Shown piece by piece: positions 18,308 through 27,222 of a DNA stretch of 64,000 nt (the first letter of the stretch is position 1; each line of letters opens with the position of its first letter). Under the pieces are notes generated by a model. It saw nothing but the letters and a program-made list of their open reading frames with translations, did no database searches and was not told the DNA's origin. Origin of the DNA: Flavobacterium sp. SUN052 (lineage in GTDB: Bacteria > Bacteroidota > Bacteroidia > Flavobacteriales > Flavobacteriaceae); contig NZ_JAPQNS010000010.1 of assembly GCF_028867935.1 (NCBI RefSeq), positions 62,001 to 126,000 of the forward strand, written 5' to 3'. A program made the position numbers and the translations under genes.

Positions 18308-19086
18308 AACGTCTTGATCATCAAATTTCTATACTGTACTTTCATGGGTGGTCCGACGTGTACCTGCACGCCTAGCAATCCTTTCGATTTACCGTTGACA
18401 GCATCGTCGTCCGTGACCTCACTCATCAATACGCCGTTGATGTAGTGCTGCATTTTGTTGCCTTTCACCACCAGCAGAAATGAGTTCCAGTCGGCGGGTT
18501 TGATCAGCGCTTTGAGGGAGTCAGAGTTACCAACTGATCCGGTTACGGTGCGACCCTGCCAGGCATTTTTAGCAACTTTGGCCCGAATACCTTCAGGAGT
18601 TGGGGCTCCGTCGTAGGCATTGATCGTTGCTTTTTCGCCCCGGTAGGCTAGCGTAGTGCGCTTACGCTCTTCGTAGTTTTGCCCGGTAAACAAGCGTCGG
18701 CCATCAATGTCGGCCTGGTAACCACGGAGGGCAAACGGAACATCGGTAAGCCGATCGCTTCGGTAATTGATGCCTGAGTTGCCCGTTTCAGTAATGTTGA
18801 ATTCACCTTTAAACTCAAAATCGGCAGGTTCTCCGCCTTTCCAGATGATGAAATTATTGGTTTTTAATAACGTGCTCGGCGTGATTTCTCCTACCAAGTT
18901 ACCATTTTCGGCCCGCCAGTAAGTGGGATCGCCATCCCAGCCATCGAGGGTTTTTCCGTCGAATATCGATGTGAAGCCTTTCTCTTTTTTGGATTTTGAC
19001 TGACTTACGCCGGAACTGGCGCAACCCATGGCAAGGCAAAGGATTAGGAATAGTATTGAGTAGCGTATGCTTGTTGCTTTTTGCAT
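18304..19086 (-). CDS. DUF1080 lipoprotein (3-keto-disaccharide hydrolase family)
   Basis: The 260 residues start with a signal peptide and lipobox LAMGC (Cys at 22), so it is an exported lipoprotein. The mature part is a concanavalin-like DUF1080 domain with the typical FTSIFDGKTLDGWDGDPTYW opening (about 38-57), NSGINYRS and WNSFLLVVKGNKMQHYINGVL. Members of this family are known to cleave 3-keto-glycosides. A Gfo/Idh/MocA dehydrogenase and a TIM-barrel isomerase nearby fit such a pathway. Confidence 0.88.
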   Translation of the reverse strand: MQKATSIRYSILFLILCLAMGCASSGVSQSKSKKEKGFTSIFDGKTLDGWDGDPTYWRAENGNLVGEITPSTLLKTNNFIIWKGGEPADFEFKGEFNITETGNSGINYRSDRLTDVPFALRGYQADIDGRRLFTGQNYEERKRTTLAYRGEKATINAYDGAPTPEGIRAKVAKNAWQGRTVTGSVGNSDSLKALIKPADWNSFLLVVKGNKMQHYINGVLMSEVTDDDAVNGKSKGLLGVQVHVGPPMKVQYRNLMIKTL

Positions 19087-19134
19087 GGGGAAAAGGTTTA
19101 GTGGAGTGCTATAAGTAATTTGAAAACTTCATGT

Positions 19135-19217
19135 CATCGCACCGGCAGACCGTCAAAAAACAGTTTCGTAAGAGCCTAAGCCCCCCTTCGGGTTTTTACA
19201 GGCCTGCTGGCGCGATG
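19135..19217. repeat. 17-bp imperfect inverted repeat between DUF1080 and cytochrome genes
   Basis: Arms 19135-19151 and 19201-19217 (CATCGCACCGGCAGACC against GGCCTGCTGGCGCGATG) pair with about four mismatches, mostly G-T compatible. The 49-base loop contains a C-run/TTCGGG/T-run hairpin. It sits inside an operon, so it may be an attenuating or processing structure. Confidence 0.6.
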
Positions 19218-19226
19218 AATCATTAA

Positions 19227-21941
19227 CTACTTTCCACCTCCATTACTACCGGCTTTGTATACCGGGTTATCTTGACGGCCACCTGATTTCAGATAGGCGA
19301 ACAGGTTGCGGAGTTCACTCGGGCTCAGGGGATTAATTAGCCCTGGTAACATGATTGAAACCGTCGAATATTTGCGATTGGCTACTGTCGCTTTGGCCAC
19401 CTTGCGTACATCTTCAGACACAAATGGGTTTTGTGAAACGAGATAGTTTGTTTTGTCTTCGCCCACTAACCGGCCCACAATTGATTTTCCGTTTTTAAGG
19501 GTAAAAACAGTAGCTGCGTATTGATCCGAAATAACTTTATCGGGCATCAGGATCGCTTCCATAATGTCTTTGTTGGAAAAGCGAGTGCCCAGTTGAGTCA
19601 GGTCGGGACCGACGTCACCACCTTGTCCCTGCATAGCGTGGCAACGGCTACACAGCATTGCTGAGTAAATTTGTTTACCTTCCTCAAAATTTAGTGGCAA
19701 GCCTGTGCTGTCAACAGCAGCCAGCGCTGGCTCGAAATCCCACCGGCGGAATCCGCCTTTAGGGGCCCATCCACCCGACACAATATCATTGCCAGACTTA
19801 GACACTAAATCAACGCCCGACATTTTATTGTACTTCTCGAACTGATCCTGCGGAACATGGGCAAGTGCCAGTTGGCGGGCTTTGTTAATAAACCCGATGT
19901 AGCTACGACCTCCCTGATAGGTAAATGCATTGGCGAACCATTTGAAATATGTATCGCGTTGGGCGGGTGTCCAGCCCGTTTTTGCACTGCTCAGCATGGT
20001 AGCATAGTAAGTTTGCTGGGCAGGGGGCAGTTTTTCGAGCATTTTAGCAATGTCCAGACCATATTGCGGATTACGCATGATCAAATCGTTTGATGCAGTA
20101 ACCGTTTCGCCACCCACAGCACCCTGACCACCTTCGTTTTTGAGCGCCAGTAGTTTTAAGGTTTTGTCGATGGTTCCCGGTGCTTCCATCGATACCAACA
20201 GTCGGCTGTAGATCCGATTGAGGTCGGCTGTTTTGGCCGGATAACGCGGGCTGAGCATAGCGATCACTTTGTCGCGGTCGGCTCCTTCAGGCACGCCCAT
20301 CCGTGTACAAACCAGTTCGATAGCCCGCAATACCCCCAACTGCTGTTCTTCTGTCATTCCATCCAGCTTAATACCCGTTATGGCTTTCAGCATTTGTGGT
20401 TTCAATGACTTGTCGCCGTGGTGAGCCAGAGCAAACATGGCTTGCGTGAGCCGTTGTGGATCAGTTTCGGCCAGGGCACGTGCCTGCCACTGGCTTACTG
20501 GCTGATGCTCAACCGCAATCCGGGCCGCGTAACGCAAAAACCGATCGGGGTGATTCAGGTAGGGCCAGGCGGCATCAACAGCTGCTGGGTTTGGACCTCC
20601 CGTATGATATTCTTCTAATTTGGTACGTATCTGATGCTCAGGAGTAATTACCGGAGCCTGCTTCGACTGAGCAACCGATTCGGTGCCTGCGTACGTAACC
20701 CGGTACAAATCAGACTCTAACCGGCGACCACCCGTCAGGAAATACAATGATCCATCGGGGCCGATCAAACCATCGGTAAGGGGTAGGGGAGAGCCCGAGA
20801 TAAACTCTTCAGCCGTGGCTTTGTAGCTGGAACCCTGGGGCTGCAAATGCACGGCGTACATAATCCCGAAACTCCAGTCGAACGCATAAATGGCTTTCTG
20901 ATACTTTTGTGGGAAACGGGCATTCATGGCATTGAAAACACCCGTTGGTGATCCTTGACCCATGTTGAGGACAGCTGGCAAACAGTCGGCATAAGCAGGT
21001 GACCAGTTGGATGCTGCTGTACGCCAGCCAAACTCGGCTCCGCTTGTAATGTGGCAAATGCGGGTAGGCTTGTACCAGGGTAGACCAAAGTCCCATTCCA
21101 TATCAGAATCGTAACCGAAAATGTCGCCCGCATCGTTAAATGTAAAATCAAAGGTGTTGCGGAAGCCTGCACCCATCAACTCCCATTTTTTGCCTTCAGG
21201 ATCAAGCTTGGCAAGCCAGCCACCAGGCGCCATCCGATCGGCTGCGTGGCCACGGGGATCTTTGATAGCGGGAAATAGGTTGTCTTCCTGCCAAACTCGG
21301 GGTAAGCGGTAGGCGTCTAACTCGGGAACATCCGTAAAATTGCCGCACATCACGAACAGCGATTTTTTGTCGGGGGACAGTACAATGCTGTGTGGTCCAT
21401 GTTCACCCTCGCCTTTTAATTGTCTGATTAGCGTAACCTTATCAAACTGATCATCGCCGTTTGTATCCTGAAGCCGGTAGAGTCCGCTAGTTTTTTCAAA
21501 TTCTTTATTGCCCCGGTGATTCACCATCACATAAAGGCTGTTGAACGCATATAAAAGACCCTGCGCATAACCCATGCCTATTTTTTGAGTCGTGTCGCCA
21601 GGGGCAGGTTTTGGGCCAACTATCAATTTCTCTATTTTGGGTGCTGAGGTAGTACCAAGGGGAGGCATCTCCAGCCGGTATAGAGACCCGTATTGATCGG
21701 AAGTAATCATGCGACCTTTATCGTCGAATGTCATCGCAACCCATGAACCCTGTTTGTTGTCAGAAGGGCTATAGAGGTGTTCCGCTTTAAAGCCTGGTAA
21801 CAACTTCAGTTTGTCGGTTTTTGAAGGATCAGCAACTGGTTGGTTTGTAGCAGCCTCCTGCATGGTGATCCAGGATGCACCAAAGAGGCCAAGCGCTACA
21901 ACGGCCAGACTGAGTTTTGCCGTGTTGAGTCGAAAAAGCAT
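19227..21941 (-). CDS. Secreted beta-propeller, HEAT and cytochrome c dehydrogenase-like protein
   Basis: The 904-residue exported protein has an N-terminal hydrophobic anchor (about 8-27). A PVC-type propeller resembling glucose/sorbosone dehydrogenases follows (about 45-420), then a helical repeat region (about 430-730), and a C-terminal cytochrome c domain with haem motif CSRCH (about 756-760) and a distal methionine-containing segment near SIMLPG. Related proteins pass electrons from sugar oxidation to the respiratory chain. It lies between SusD and DUF1080 genes, so it may oxidise the sugar outside the inner membrane. The substrate is unknown. Confidence 0.85.
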   Translation of the reverse strand: MLFRLNTAKLSLAVVALGLFGASWITMQEAATNQPVADPSKTDKLKLLPGFKAEHLYSPSDNKQGSWVAMTFDDKGRMITSDQYGSLYRLEMPPLGTTSAPKIEKLIVGPKPAPGDTTQKIGMGYAQGLLYAFNSLYVMVNHRGNKEFEKTSGLYRLQDTNGDDQFDKVTLIRQLKGEGEHGPHSIVLSPDKKSLFVMCGNFTDVPELDAYRLPRVWQEDNLFPAIKDPRGHAADRMAPGGWLAKLDPEGKKWELMGAGFRNTFDFTFNDAGDIFGYDSDMEWDFGLPWYKPTRICHITSGAEFGWRTAASNWSPAYADCLPAVLNMGQGSPTGVFNAMNARFPQKYQKAIYAFDWSFGIMYAVHLQPQGSSYKATAEEFISGSPLPLTDGLIGPDGSLYFLTGGRRLESDLYRVTYAGTESVAQSKQAPVITPEHQIRTKLEEYHTGGPNPAAVDAAWPYLNHPDRFLRYAARIAVEHQPVSQWQARALAETDPQRLTQAMFALAHHGDKSLKPQMLKAITGIKLDGMTEEQQLGVLRAIELVCTRMGVPEGADRDKVIAMLSPRYPAKTADLNRIYSRLLVSMEAPGTIDKTLKLLALKNEGGQGAVGGETVTASNDLIMRNPQYGLDIAKMLEKLPPAQQTYYATMLSSAKTGWTPAQRDTYFKWFANAFTYQGGRSYIGFINKARQLALAHVPQDQFEKYNKMSGVDLVSKSGNDIVSGGWAPKGGFRRWDFEPALAAVDSTGLPLNFEEGKQIYSAMLCSRCHAMQGQGGDVGPDLTQLGTRFSNKDIMEAILMPDKVISDQYAATVFTLKNGKSIVGRLVGEDKTNYLVSQNPFVSEDVRKVAKATVANRKYSTVSIMLPGLINPLSPSELRNLFAYLKSGGRQDNPVYKAGSNGGGK

Positions 21942-22077
21942 GTTTTCTTACGATATAAAGTTTATTGAATGCACTCTAATTGGCCTTAATTATGATACTT
22001 ATGGTTCCAGGAGGTCTCAATAGGTAAGAGACAGCGAACGGATGGGTTCTACTGCATTTGGCGCAGTTGATAAATAG

Positions 22078-22111
22078 GACGGGTTGGCTCCAGTCAGGAG
22101 GCCAACCCGTC
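22078..22111 (-). terminator. Hairpin after the susD gene
   Basis: A perfect 11-bp stem, GACGGGTTGGC (22078-22088) with GCCAACCCGTC (22101-22111), lies ten bases past the SusD stop. On the minus strand it is followed only by CTATTTAT, so it may act as a 3' stabiliser or a partial terminator between susCD and the downstream catabolic genes. Confidence 0.65.
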
Positions 22112-22120
22112 TTGTGTTTT

Positions 22121-23629
22121 CTAGAAATTAGGCGTTAATGCTGACTCTACTGCAGGCAATCCGTAGTAATCGTCCAGAACCGTAAAGGCATTTGGTGGCG
22201 GAACGGCTCCTTTGGGGAAATAATAATCCTGTGGATTCGCTTTCACACGGGCACCGTAAGCACCAATAATTTCCTTCACGCGGCCGGTACGGACCAGATC
22301 GAACCAACGCTTGTTTTCGAAAGCCAGCTCAACCCGGCGCTCTTTAAAAATAGCTTCACGCATGTCTGCCTGCGACGTAGCCTTGGTAGCGGCCAAACCT
22401 GCCCGGGCGCGTACCTGGTTCAGGTAAACAGCAGCATCAGCGGGTTTTCCCTGCTCGTTGAGTGCTTCGGCCAGGAAAAGCAGCACTTCGGCGTAGCGAT
22501 ACACATGGAAGTTAGTTCCAGTATTGTTGTGCAACGAGTGTGGGCGAATCAGCTTTTTAGCGTATGGGTACACTTTTACATCCCGCAAACTCTGGCTCAG
22601 GGTGACGTAGCCAATAGAAATATCTTTCCGTTTGTCGCCTGCTTCGTAGGCCGCAATCATATCAGGGGTTGGAATGTTGTTATTCTCCCCTGATAGCGCC
22701 TGTGGGTTAGAGGTACCCATGATCGGCCCCAACTCAGCCGCCGTAATAGGTGTCGGAATAATCCGATACGCCAGGTTACCGTTATATCCAGCCGAACCCT
22801 CCAGGTATTGAACCTCAAAAACTGACTCCGCATTGTTCTTGTTGCTACCGGTGAACGAGAAGGCATTGTTGTAGTCAGGCATCAGTGAGTAACCATCATT
22901 CGTCACCACATCTTTCATCAGCGTTTCTGCCTGCGCCCATTTTTTCTGAACGATATACAGGTTCGCTAACAGCGTTTTAGCCGCTCCCGATGTTGCCCGG
23001 CCCGCTTCCTGCTTCGCTTTGTTGAGCAGTAACGTGCTGGCCTGGGTGGCATCTTTTTCAATCTGAGCATATAGTTGCTCAGTAGTGGCCAATGGTAAGG
23101 CCGCATCTTCGCGGCCGGTTACCGGTACCAGGTGCAGAGGCACTTTGCCAAAATAACGAACTAATTCAAAGTAGGCAAAGGCTCTGAGAAACAAGGCCTG
23201 ACCTTTCAGATTGTCTTTAGAGGCTTGAGCAAAATCCACCTTGTCGATTAAGGCCAGAATCTGGTTCGTGCGGGCAATGATCTGATAATCGTACCGATAC
23301 TGTTGCAGTACGTTATCATTCGCTGTAACGCCGTTGGCCGTCGGTACGGCGAAATCGGCGATGTTTTCCGTGGGGTCTACCGCTCCGAACAGAATATTAC
23401 GAGCGTAATAGGTATTGTCGGAGTGCAACTCGCCCAAAATCCAGGCGCGCTCATTAAAGATAGGTCTTAAGGGTACGTAAGCACCATTTACAGCCTGCTG
23501 AAAGTCAGCTTCTTTGGTGAAAAATGTGGCCGAACTTAAGGCTGTTTCTGGTACGACGACCAGGAAATCTTTTTGACAACTAGCCAGGGCAAGAGCCAAC
23601 AGGCCGGTAAGTATATAGTTTGGTTTCAT
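22121..23629 (-). CDS. SusD/RagB family nutrient-binding outer-membrane lipoprotein
   Basis: SusD proteins sit on top of the SusC channel and bind glycans or oligosaccharides. The 502 residues start with a lipoprotein signal ending ALASC (Cys at 18). The helical TPR-rich core follows, with KDNLKGQALFLRAFAYFELVRYFGKVPL (about 138-165), and the C-terminal part has EVLLFLAEALNEQG and ERRVELAFENKRWFDLVRTG, both family hallmarks. It is downstream of its SusC partner with an 88-base gap filled by an inverted repeat. Confidence 0.95.
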   Translation of the reverse strand: MKPNYILTGLLALALASCQKDFLVVVPETALSSATFFTKEADFQQAVNGAYVPLRPIFNERAWILGELHSDNTYYARNILFGAVDPTENIADFAVPTANGVTANDNVLQQYRYDYQIIARTNQILALIDKVDFAQASKDNLKGQALFLRAFAYFELVRYFGKVPLHLVPVTGREDAALPLATTEQLYAQIEKDATQASTLLLNKAKQEAGRATSGAAKTLLANLYIVQKKWAQAETLMKDVVTNDGYSLMPDYNNAFSFTGSNKNNAESVFEVQYLEGSAGYNGNLAYRIIPTPITAAELGPIMGTSNPQALSGENNNIPTPDMIAAYEAGDKRKDISIGYVTLSQSLRDVKVYPYAKKLIRPHSLHNNTGTNFHVYRYAEVLLFLAEALNEQGKPADAAVYLNQVRARAGLAATKATSQADMREAIFKERRVELAFENKRWFDLVRTGRVKEIIGAYGARVKANPQDYYFPKGAVPPPNAFTVLDDYYGLPAVESALTPNF

Positions 23630-23642
23630 CTTTTTTATTGAG

Positions 23643-23717
23643 ATTGGGTAACTGAGTTAGTCAGGTGATTAGGGCAATTGCCTCAGGTACCTAATTACCA
23701 ATTTACCCAGTTACCAT
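23643..23717. repeat. Inverted repeat of GGTAACTGGGTAATT words between susC and susD
   Basis: The left arm, beginning with GATTGGGTAACTGAG (23643), is mirrored by the right arm ending CAATTTACCCAGTTACC (to 23717). The pairing is imperfect over about 30 bases. The words match those at 12008-12050. Confidence 0.75.
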
Positions 23718-26700
23718 TTAGAAATTCAGATTAACGCCTAACGTGAAGGTGCGTGGAACGGGATAGTTGGAGAAATCAACACCCTGGCTCAGGTTGTCTC
23801 CTGGGCCATCGCCAGCTTGGTTAGCACTTGTTTCTGGATTTGGTCCACCCCAGTATTTGGTGAAGACATACACCTGCTGAACAGAAGCATATACGCGGGC
23901 CGATTTGAAGAGTTTGTTCACCGCTCCGACATTGTAGCCTAAGGTTATGTTCTTGATGGTGAAGAACGAAGCATCAGCAATGAAGTGACTGTTGTGCCAG
24001 TCGCGCTCAACACCCGTAAAGTTACCTCCACCGTTGGTGGCTCCATATTGCCCAGCTCCTGTTTGAATAACGGTACCATCGCTCTTAACCCGAAAACGGT
24101 CTTTCACACCGGCTACCAGATTAAATACCCCGTCGAGGTTTGCTGTGCTATACAAGTGACGAACCCACAACTGGTTGCCATACGAACCTGATCCAACGAT
24201 CGATAAGTCGAAATCTCCGTATTGCAGGGTGTTAGTTATACCGTAAACAAACTTGGGGAAAGGAGTGCCAATGATGGCCCGGTCATCTGCATCACCACCG
24301 TAGGTAATAACACCGTCGCCGTTAACATCTTTGAATTTGATGGTACCCACTGCCGAACGACCCGGAATTTTGGGTGAAGCAGCCAGGTCGGCGGCATTTT
24401 GGTACATACCCTGCGACACCATGCCGTAGAACTGACCAAAGGGCTGTCCTACCTGCGTGATGTGGAAACCAATACCGCTATAAACCCGGTCGATGCCCGG
24501 TGCCAACGACATCACTTTGTTGCGGTTAAACGAGATGTTCGCGTTTGTTGTCCAACGTAGTTTACCCGTCGTGTTTTTCGTCGTCAACGAAAACTCGTGT
24601 CCCCAGAACTTGATTTCCCCAATGTTATCATTGAAGTTAGTAAAGCCAGCTTCTTGTGGGATTTGCACGGCATACAACAGGTTTGTTGTGCGCTTGGTGT
24701 AGAAGTCATATATGAACTGGACGCGGTCGTTGAACAGACCCAGATCAAGACCCATATCCAGCTGTTTTGTTGTTTCCCAGCCCAGATTTGGGTTTGCCAG
24801 TGAAGTAACCACAGCGCCCGTCGCTACGTTGTTGCCAAACACCGCGTTTGTTGTGTTGTTGACAAGAGCGTATGAGGTGTAGTTACCAATGTTATTGTTA
24901 CCAATGATACCGTAGCTAGCCCGGAGTTTAGCAAACGAAACGGCCTGAACGGGTTTCAGGAAATCTTCGTCCGACAATAACCAGCCTACCGAAGCGGATG
25001 GGAATGTACCCCAGCGGTTGTTTGACCCAAAACGAGATGAACCATCCCGACGAACGGCTGCAGTAAACAGGTACTTACCCTTGTAATTATAAGTTAACCG
25101 AGAAAGTACAGATGTTAAAGCCCATTCGTTTACGCCAGTGTTGGTGCCGCCCCGGTTTATGTTGAGTGCCCCCTGGATAGTTGGTAGCCGGTCATCGGCA
25201 TAGGTATCAGCCTGAACGCGGGTAAAATCTTGGCGAAAGTGCTGATTGGTGAAACCAGCCAATAACTCAAAATTGTGATCGCCGATGCTCCTCGCGTATG
25301 TGGCTAAATTTTCGTTTAGCCACGAAACGCTTTCTGCACTTTGCCGGATTGAAACAGCCGTTGTTGGAATTGGAACGTTAATGGCACTGGTAGCCGTAGA
25401 CGGGTTGAAGAAGAAGAACTTAGAGTTCAGGTATTCAACGTTAATCGTCGACTTAAGCGTTAACCCCTTTATTGGCCGATACTGAATGTAAGCGTTCGAC
25501 AGGAGGTTCGTATTACGTGTTTCATTGACCAGTTCATCCGCTGCCCGTACCCAGTTCGGGTAGGCGAAGATGTTACCAGTGCTGCCTGGAAGCGTGTTGA
25601 ATTTGGTTAAGTCGCCATTGGCATCCCGAATGGGCATGATTGGCCAAGTGTGCAGGGCATTGAACAGGATACCCGTACCCCGGTCACCGTCGGTACGTGG
25701 GGTGTTGTCGAACACATAGGATGGCGCTACGTTGAAACCGACCGCTACCTTGTCGGATATGCTGTAGTTGGAGTTCATCCGAAGCGAATACCGCTTGTAT
25801 GTGTTGTTCCGTACAACGCCATCCTGATTGAATACCCCGGCAACCAGAGAAGTGCTAGACCGCTCCTTGTTTGATGAGATAGACAAGTTATAACTCTGAA
25901 TAGGAGCCGTGCGGAGCAGCGCTCCATACCAATCGTTATCCTTACCCTCGTATTGGGATGGGTTTTGAAATTCAACCGGTACGGCCTGGCCAGCATCTTC
26001 GTAATACTCTTTTTTGAACTGGGCAAACTCGACCGCATTCAGCATCTTGATGAGGCCTTTCTGAGGCACTTTCTGAACACCCGCGTAAGCCGTGAAGCTA
26101 ACGTTGGTCTGGCCAGCTTTGCCTTTCTTCGTAGTGATCAGCACCACACCGTTAGCCGCACGCGACCCGTACAGCGATGTTGATGCAGCATCTTTCAGGA
26201 TGGAAATGTCTTCTATTTCATCAGGGTTGAGCTGGCCAATTGTGCCAGTGATGGGAAAACCGTCGATCACGTATAATGGATCACTACCGGCAGAAACAGA
26301 AACCTGTCCCCGAATCCTGACCGACATTCCTTGTCCTGGTTTACCCGTAGTCTGGTTAATCTGCACACCCGCTAGCCGACCCTGCAATTTTTGTGTAACC
26401 TGCGACACCGGAATATCCTTAATTTCCTGACTGCTCACAGTCTGCACGGCTCCGGTAAGCTCTTTTTTCAATTGGCTACCGTAGCCCACTACCACTACTT
26501 CGTTGAGGGTTTCGTCATTCGGTAATAGTTTAACCGTAATAGACGTTTGACTACCTACTGAAACCTCTTGCCGAACAAAGCCTACGAAACTGAATACTAG
26601 TACAGAATTTGCGTTTTGGGCTGTTATACGAAACTTACCTTCTCCATCGGTGTTTGTGCCCTGCGTTGTACCTTTCACAACAACACTTACACCGGGTAAC

Positions 26701-26915
26701 CCAGCCCCTTTTTCGTCGGTTACCTTGCCCGTAACCACCACATCGGCCAGTTTGGTAAGATCGGCAGGTTGGTCGGGTTTCGACACGCGGAGGGCAAGGA
26801 GTGCCTTATCAGCGGATAATCCTCGCTTGGGAGGGGTTAATTTTGGCCCCTGTGCAAAGCCATTCAGAGACCCAGCTACCAGGCTGAGTATAAGTAGTCG
26901 GTAATGATTTGTCAT
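23718..26915 (-). CDS. SusC/RagA family TonB-linked outer-membrane transporter
   Basis: This is the import channel of a polysaccharide-utilisation pair, 1065 residues. After a signal peptide (1-21), the carboxypeptidase-like domain (about 58-135, VTGKVTDEKGAGLPGVSVVVKGT) leads to the SusC signature NEVVVVGYGSQ (about 140-150). The plug domain follows, with QVTQKLQGRLAGVQI and DPLYVIDGFPI, then a large beta-barrel with the C-terminal strand TLGVNLNF. It pairs with the downstream SusD gene. Together with the nearby GH65 enzyme it suggests uptake of an alpha-linked oligosaccharide, but this is inference. Confidence 0.95.
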   Translation of the reverse strand: MTNHYRLLILSLVAGSLNGFAQGPKLTPPKRGLSADKALLALRVSKPDQPADLTKLADVVVTGKVTDEKGAGLPGVSVVVKGTTQGTNTDGEGKFRITAQNANSVLVFSFVGFVRQEVSVGSQTSITVKLLPNDETLNEVVVVGYGSQLKKELTGAVQTVSSQEIKDIPVSQVTQKLQGRLAGVQINQTTGKPGQGMSVRIRGQVSVSAGSDPLYVIDGFPITGTIGQLNPDEIEDISILKDAASTSLYGSRAANGVVLITTKKGKAGQTNVSFTAYAGVQKVPQKGLIKMLNAVEFAQFKKEYYEDAGQAVPVEFQNPSQYEGKDNDWYGALLRTAPIQSYNLSISSNKERSSTSLVAGVFNQDGVVRNNTYKRYSLRMNSNYSISDKVAVGFNVAPSYVFDNTPRTDGDRGTGILFNALHTWPIMPIRDANGDLTKFNTLPGSTGNIFAYPNWVRAADELVNETRNTNLLSNAYIQYRPIKGLTLKSTINVEYLNSKFFFFNPSTATSAINVPIPTTAVSIRQSAESVSWLNENLATYARSIGDHNFELLAGFTNQHFRQDFTRVQADTYADDRLPTIQGALNINRGGTNTGVNEWALTSVLSRLTYNYKGKYLFTAAVRRDGSSRFGSNNRWGTFPSASVGWLLSDEDFLKPVQAVSFAKLRASYGIIGNNNIGNYTSYALVNNTTNAVFGNNVATGAVVTSLANPNLGWETTKQLDMGLDLGLFNDRVQFIYDFYTKRTTNLLYAVQIPQEAGFTNFNDNIGEIKFWGHEFSLTTKNTTGKLRWTTNANISFNRNKVMSLAPGIDRVYSGIGFHITQVGQPFGQFYGMVSQGMYQNAADLAASPKIPGRSAVGTIKFKDVNGDGVITYGGDADDRAIIGTPFPKFVYGITNTLQYGDFDLSIVGSGSYGNQLWVRHLYSTANLDGVFNLVAGVKDRFRVKSDGTVIQTGAGQYGATNGGGNFTGVERDWHNSHFIADASFFTIKNITLGYNVGAVNKLFKSARVYASVQQVYVFTKYWGGPNPETSANQAGDGPGDNLSQGVDFSNYPVPRTFTLGVNLNF

Positions 26916-27222
26916 TGCTGTAAAGGAGGAATAGATTTAACTCAGATTAACCCTACTATTAAAAAGACAATTAAGTAGTCAAATATTACCAATCATGTTT
27001 CCCTTACTTTCTCATACTTTCCCATTGAAAGATACTATTTTATTTTAATGGTACTGACATACTAACTTATCAGTAGATAGTGCTTAGTTTTAGGTTTAAC
27101 CCTGATTTGTACCCATGAAAAAAGCCAGGCAGACCTGCCTGGCTTTTACTTTGTATTTCACTAAAAGTTTTTGATACCTCTGGACTGTGGGACAGGATGT
27201 TTTTTAGTTTGATACCAGCAAG
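26916..27222. other. Intergenic region upstream of susC
   Basis: This 307-base, AT-rich gap should hold the susC promoter and its control sites. I find no exact TAnnTTTG box on the minus strand; the nearest, TAATATTTG at about 26982-26990, has a 3-base instead of 2-base gap. A terminator for the GH65 gene is at 27121-27146. No gene is seen. Confidence 0.5.
27121..27146 (-). terminator. Terminator after the GH65 gene
   Basis: An 11-bp perfect stem (27121-27131 with 27136-27146, core AGCCAGGCA/TGCCTGGCT) with a 4-base loop is followed on the minus strand by a T-run. It separates the GH65 operon from susCD. Confidence 0.88.
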
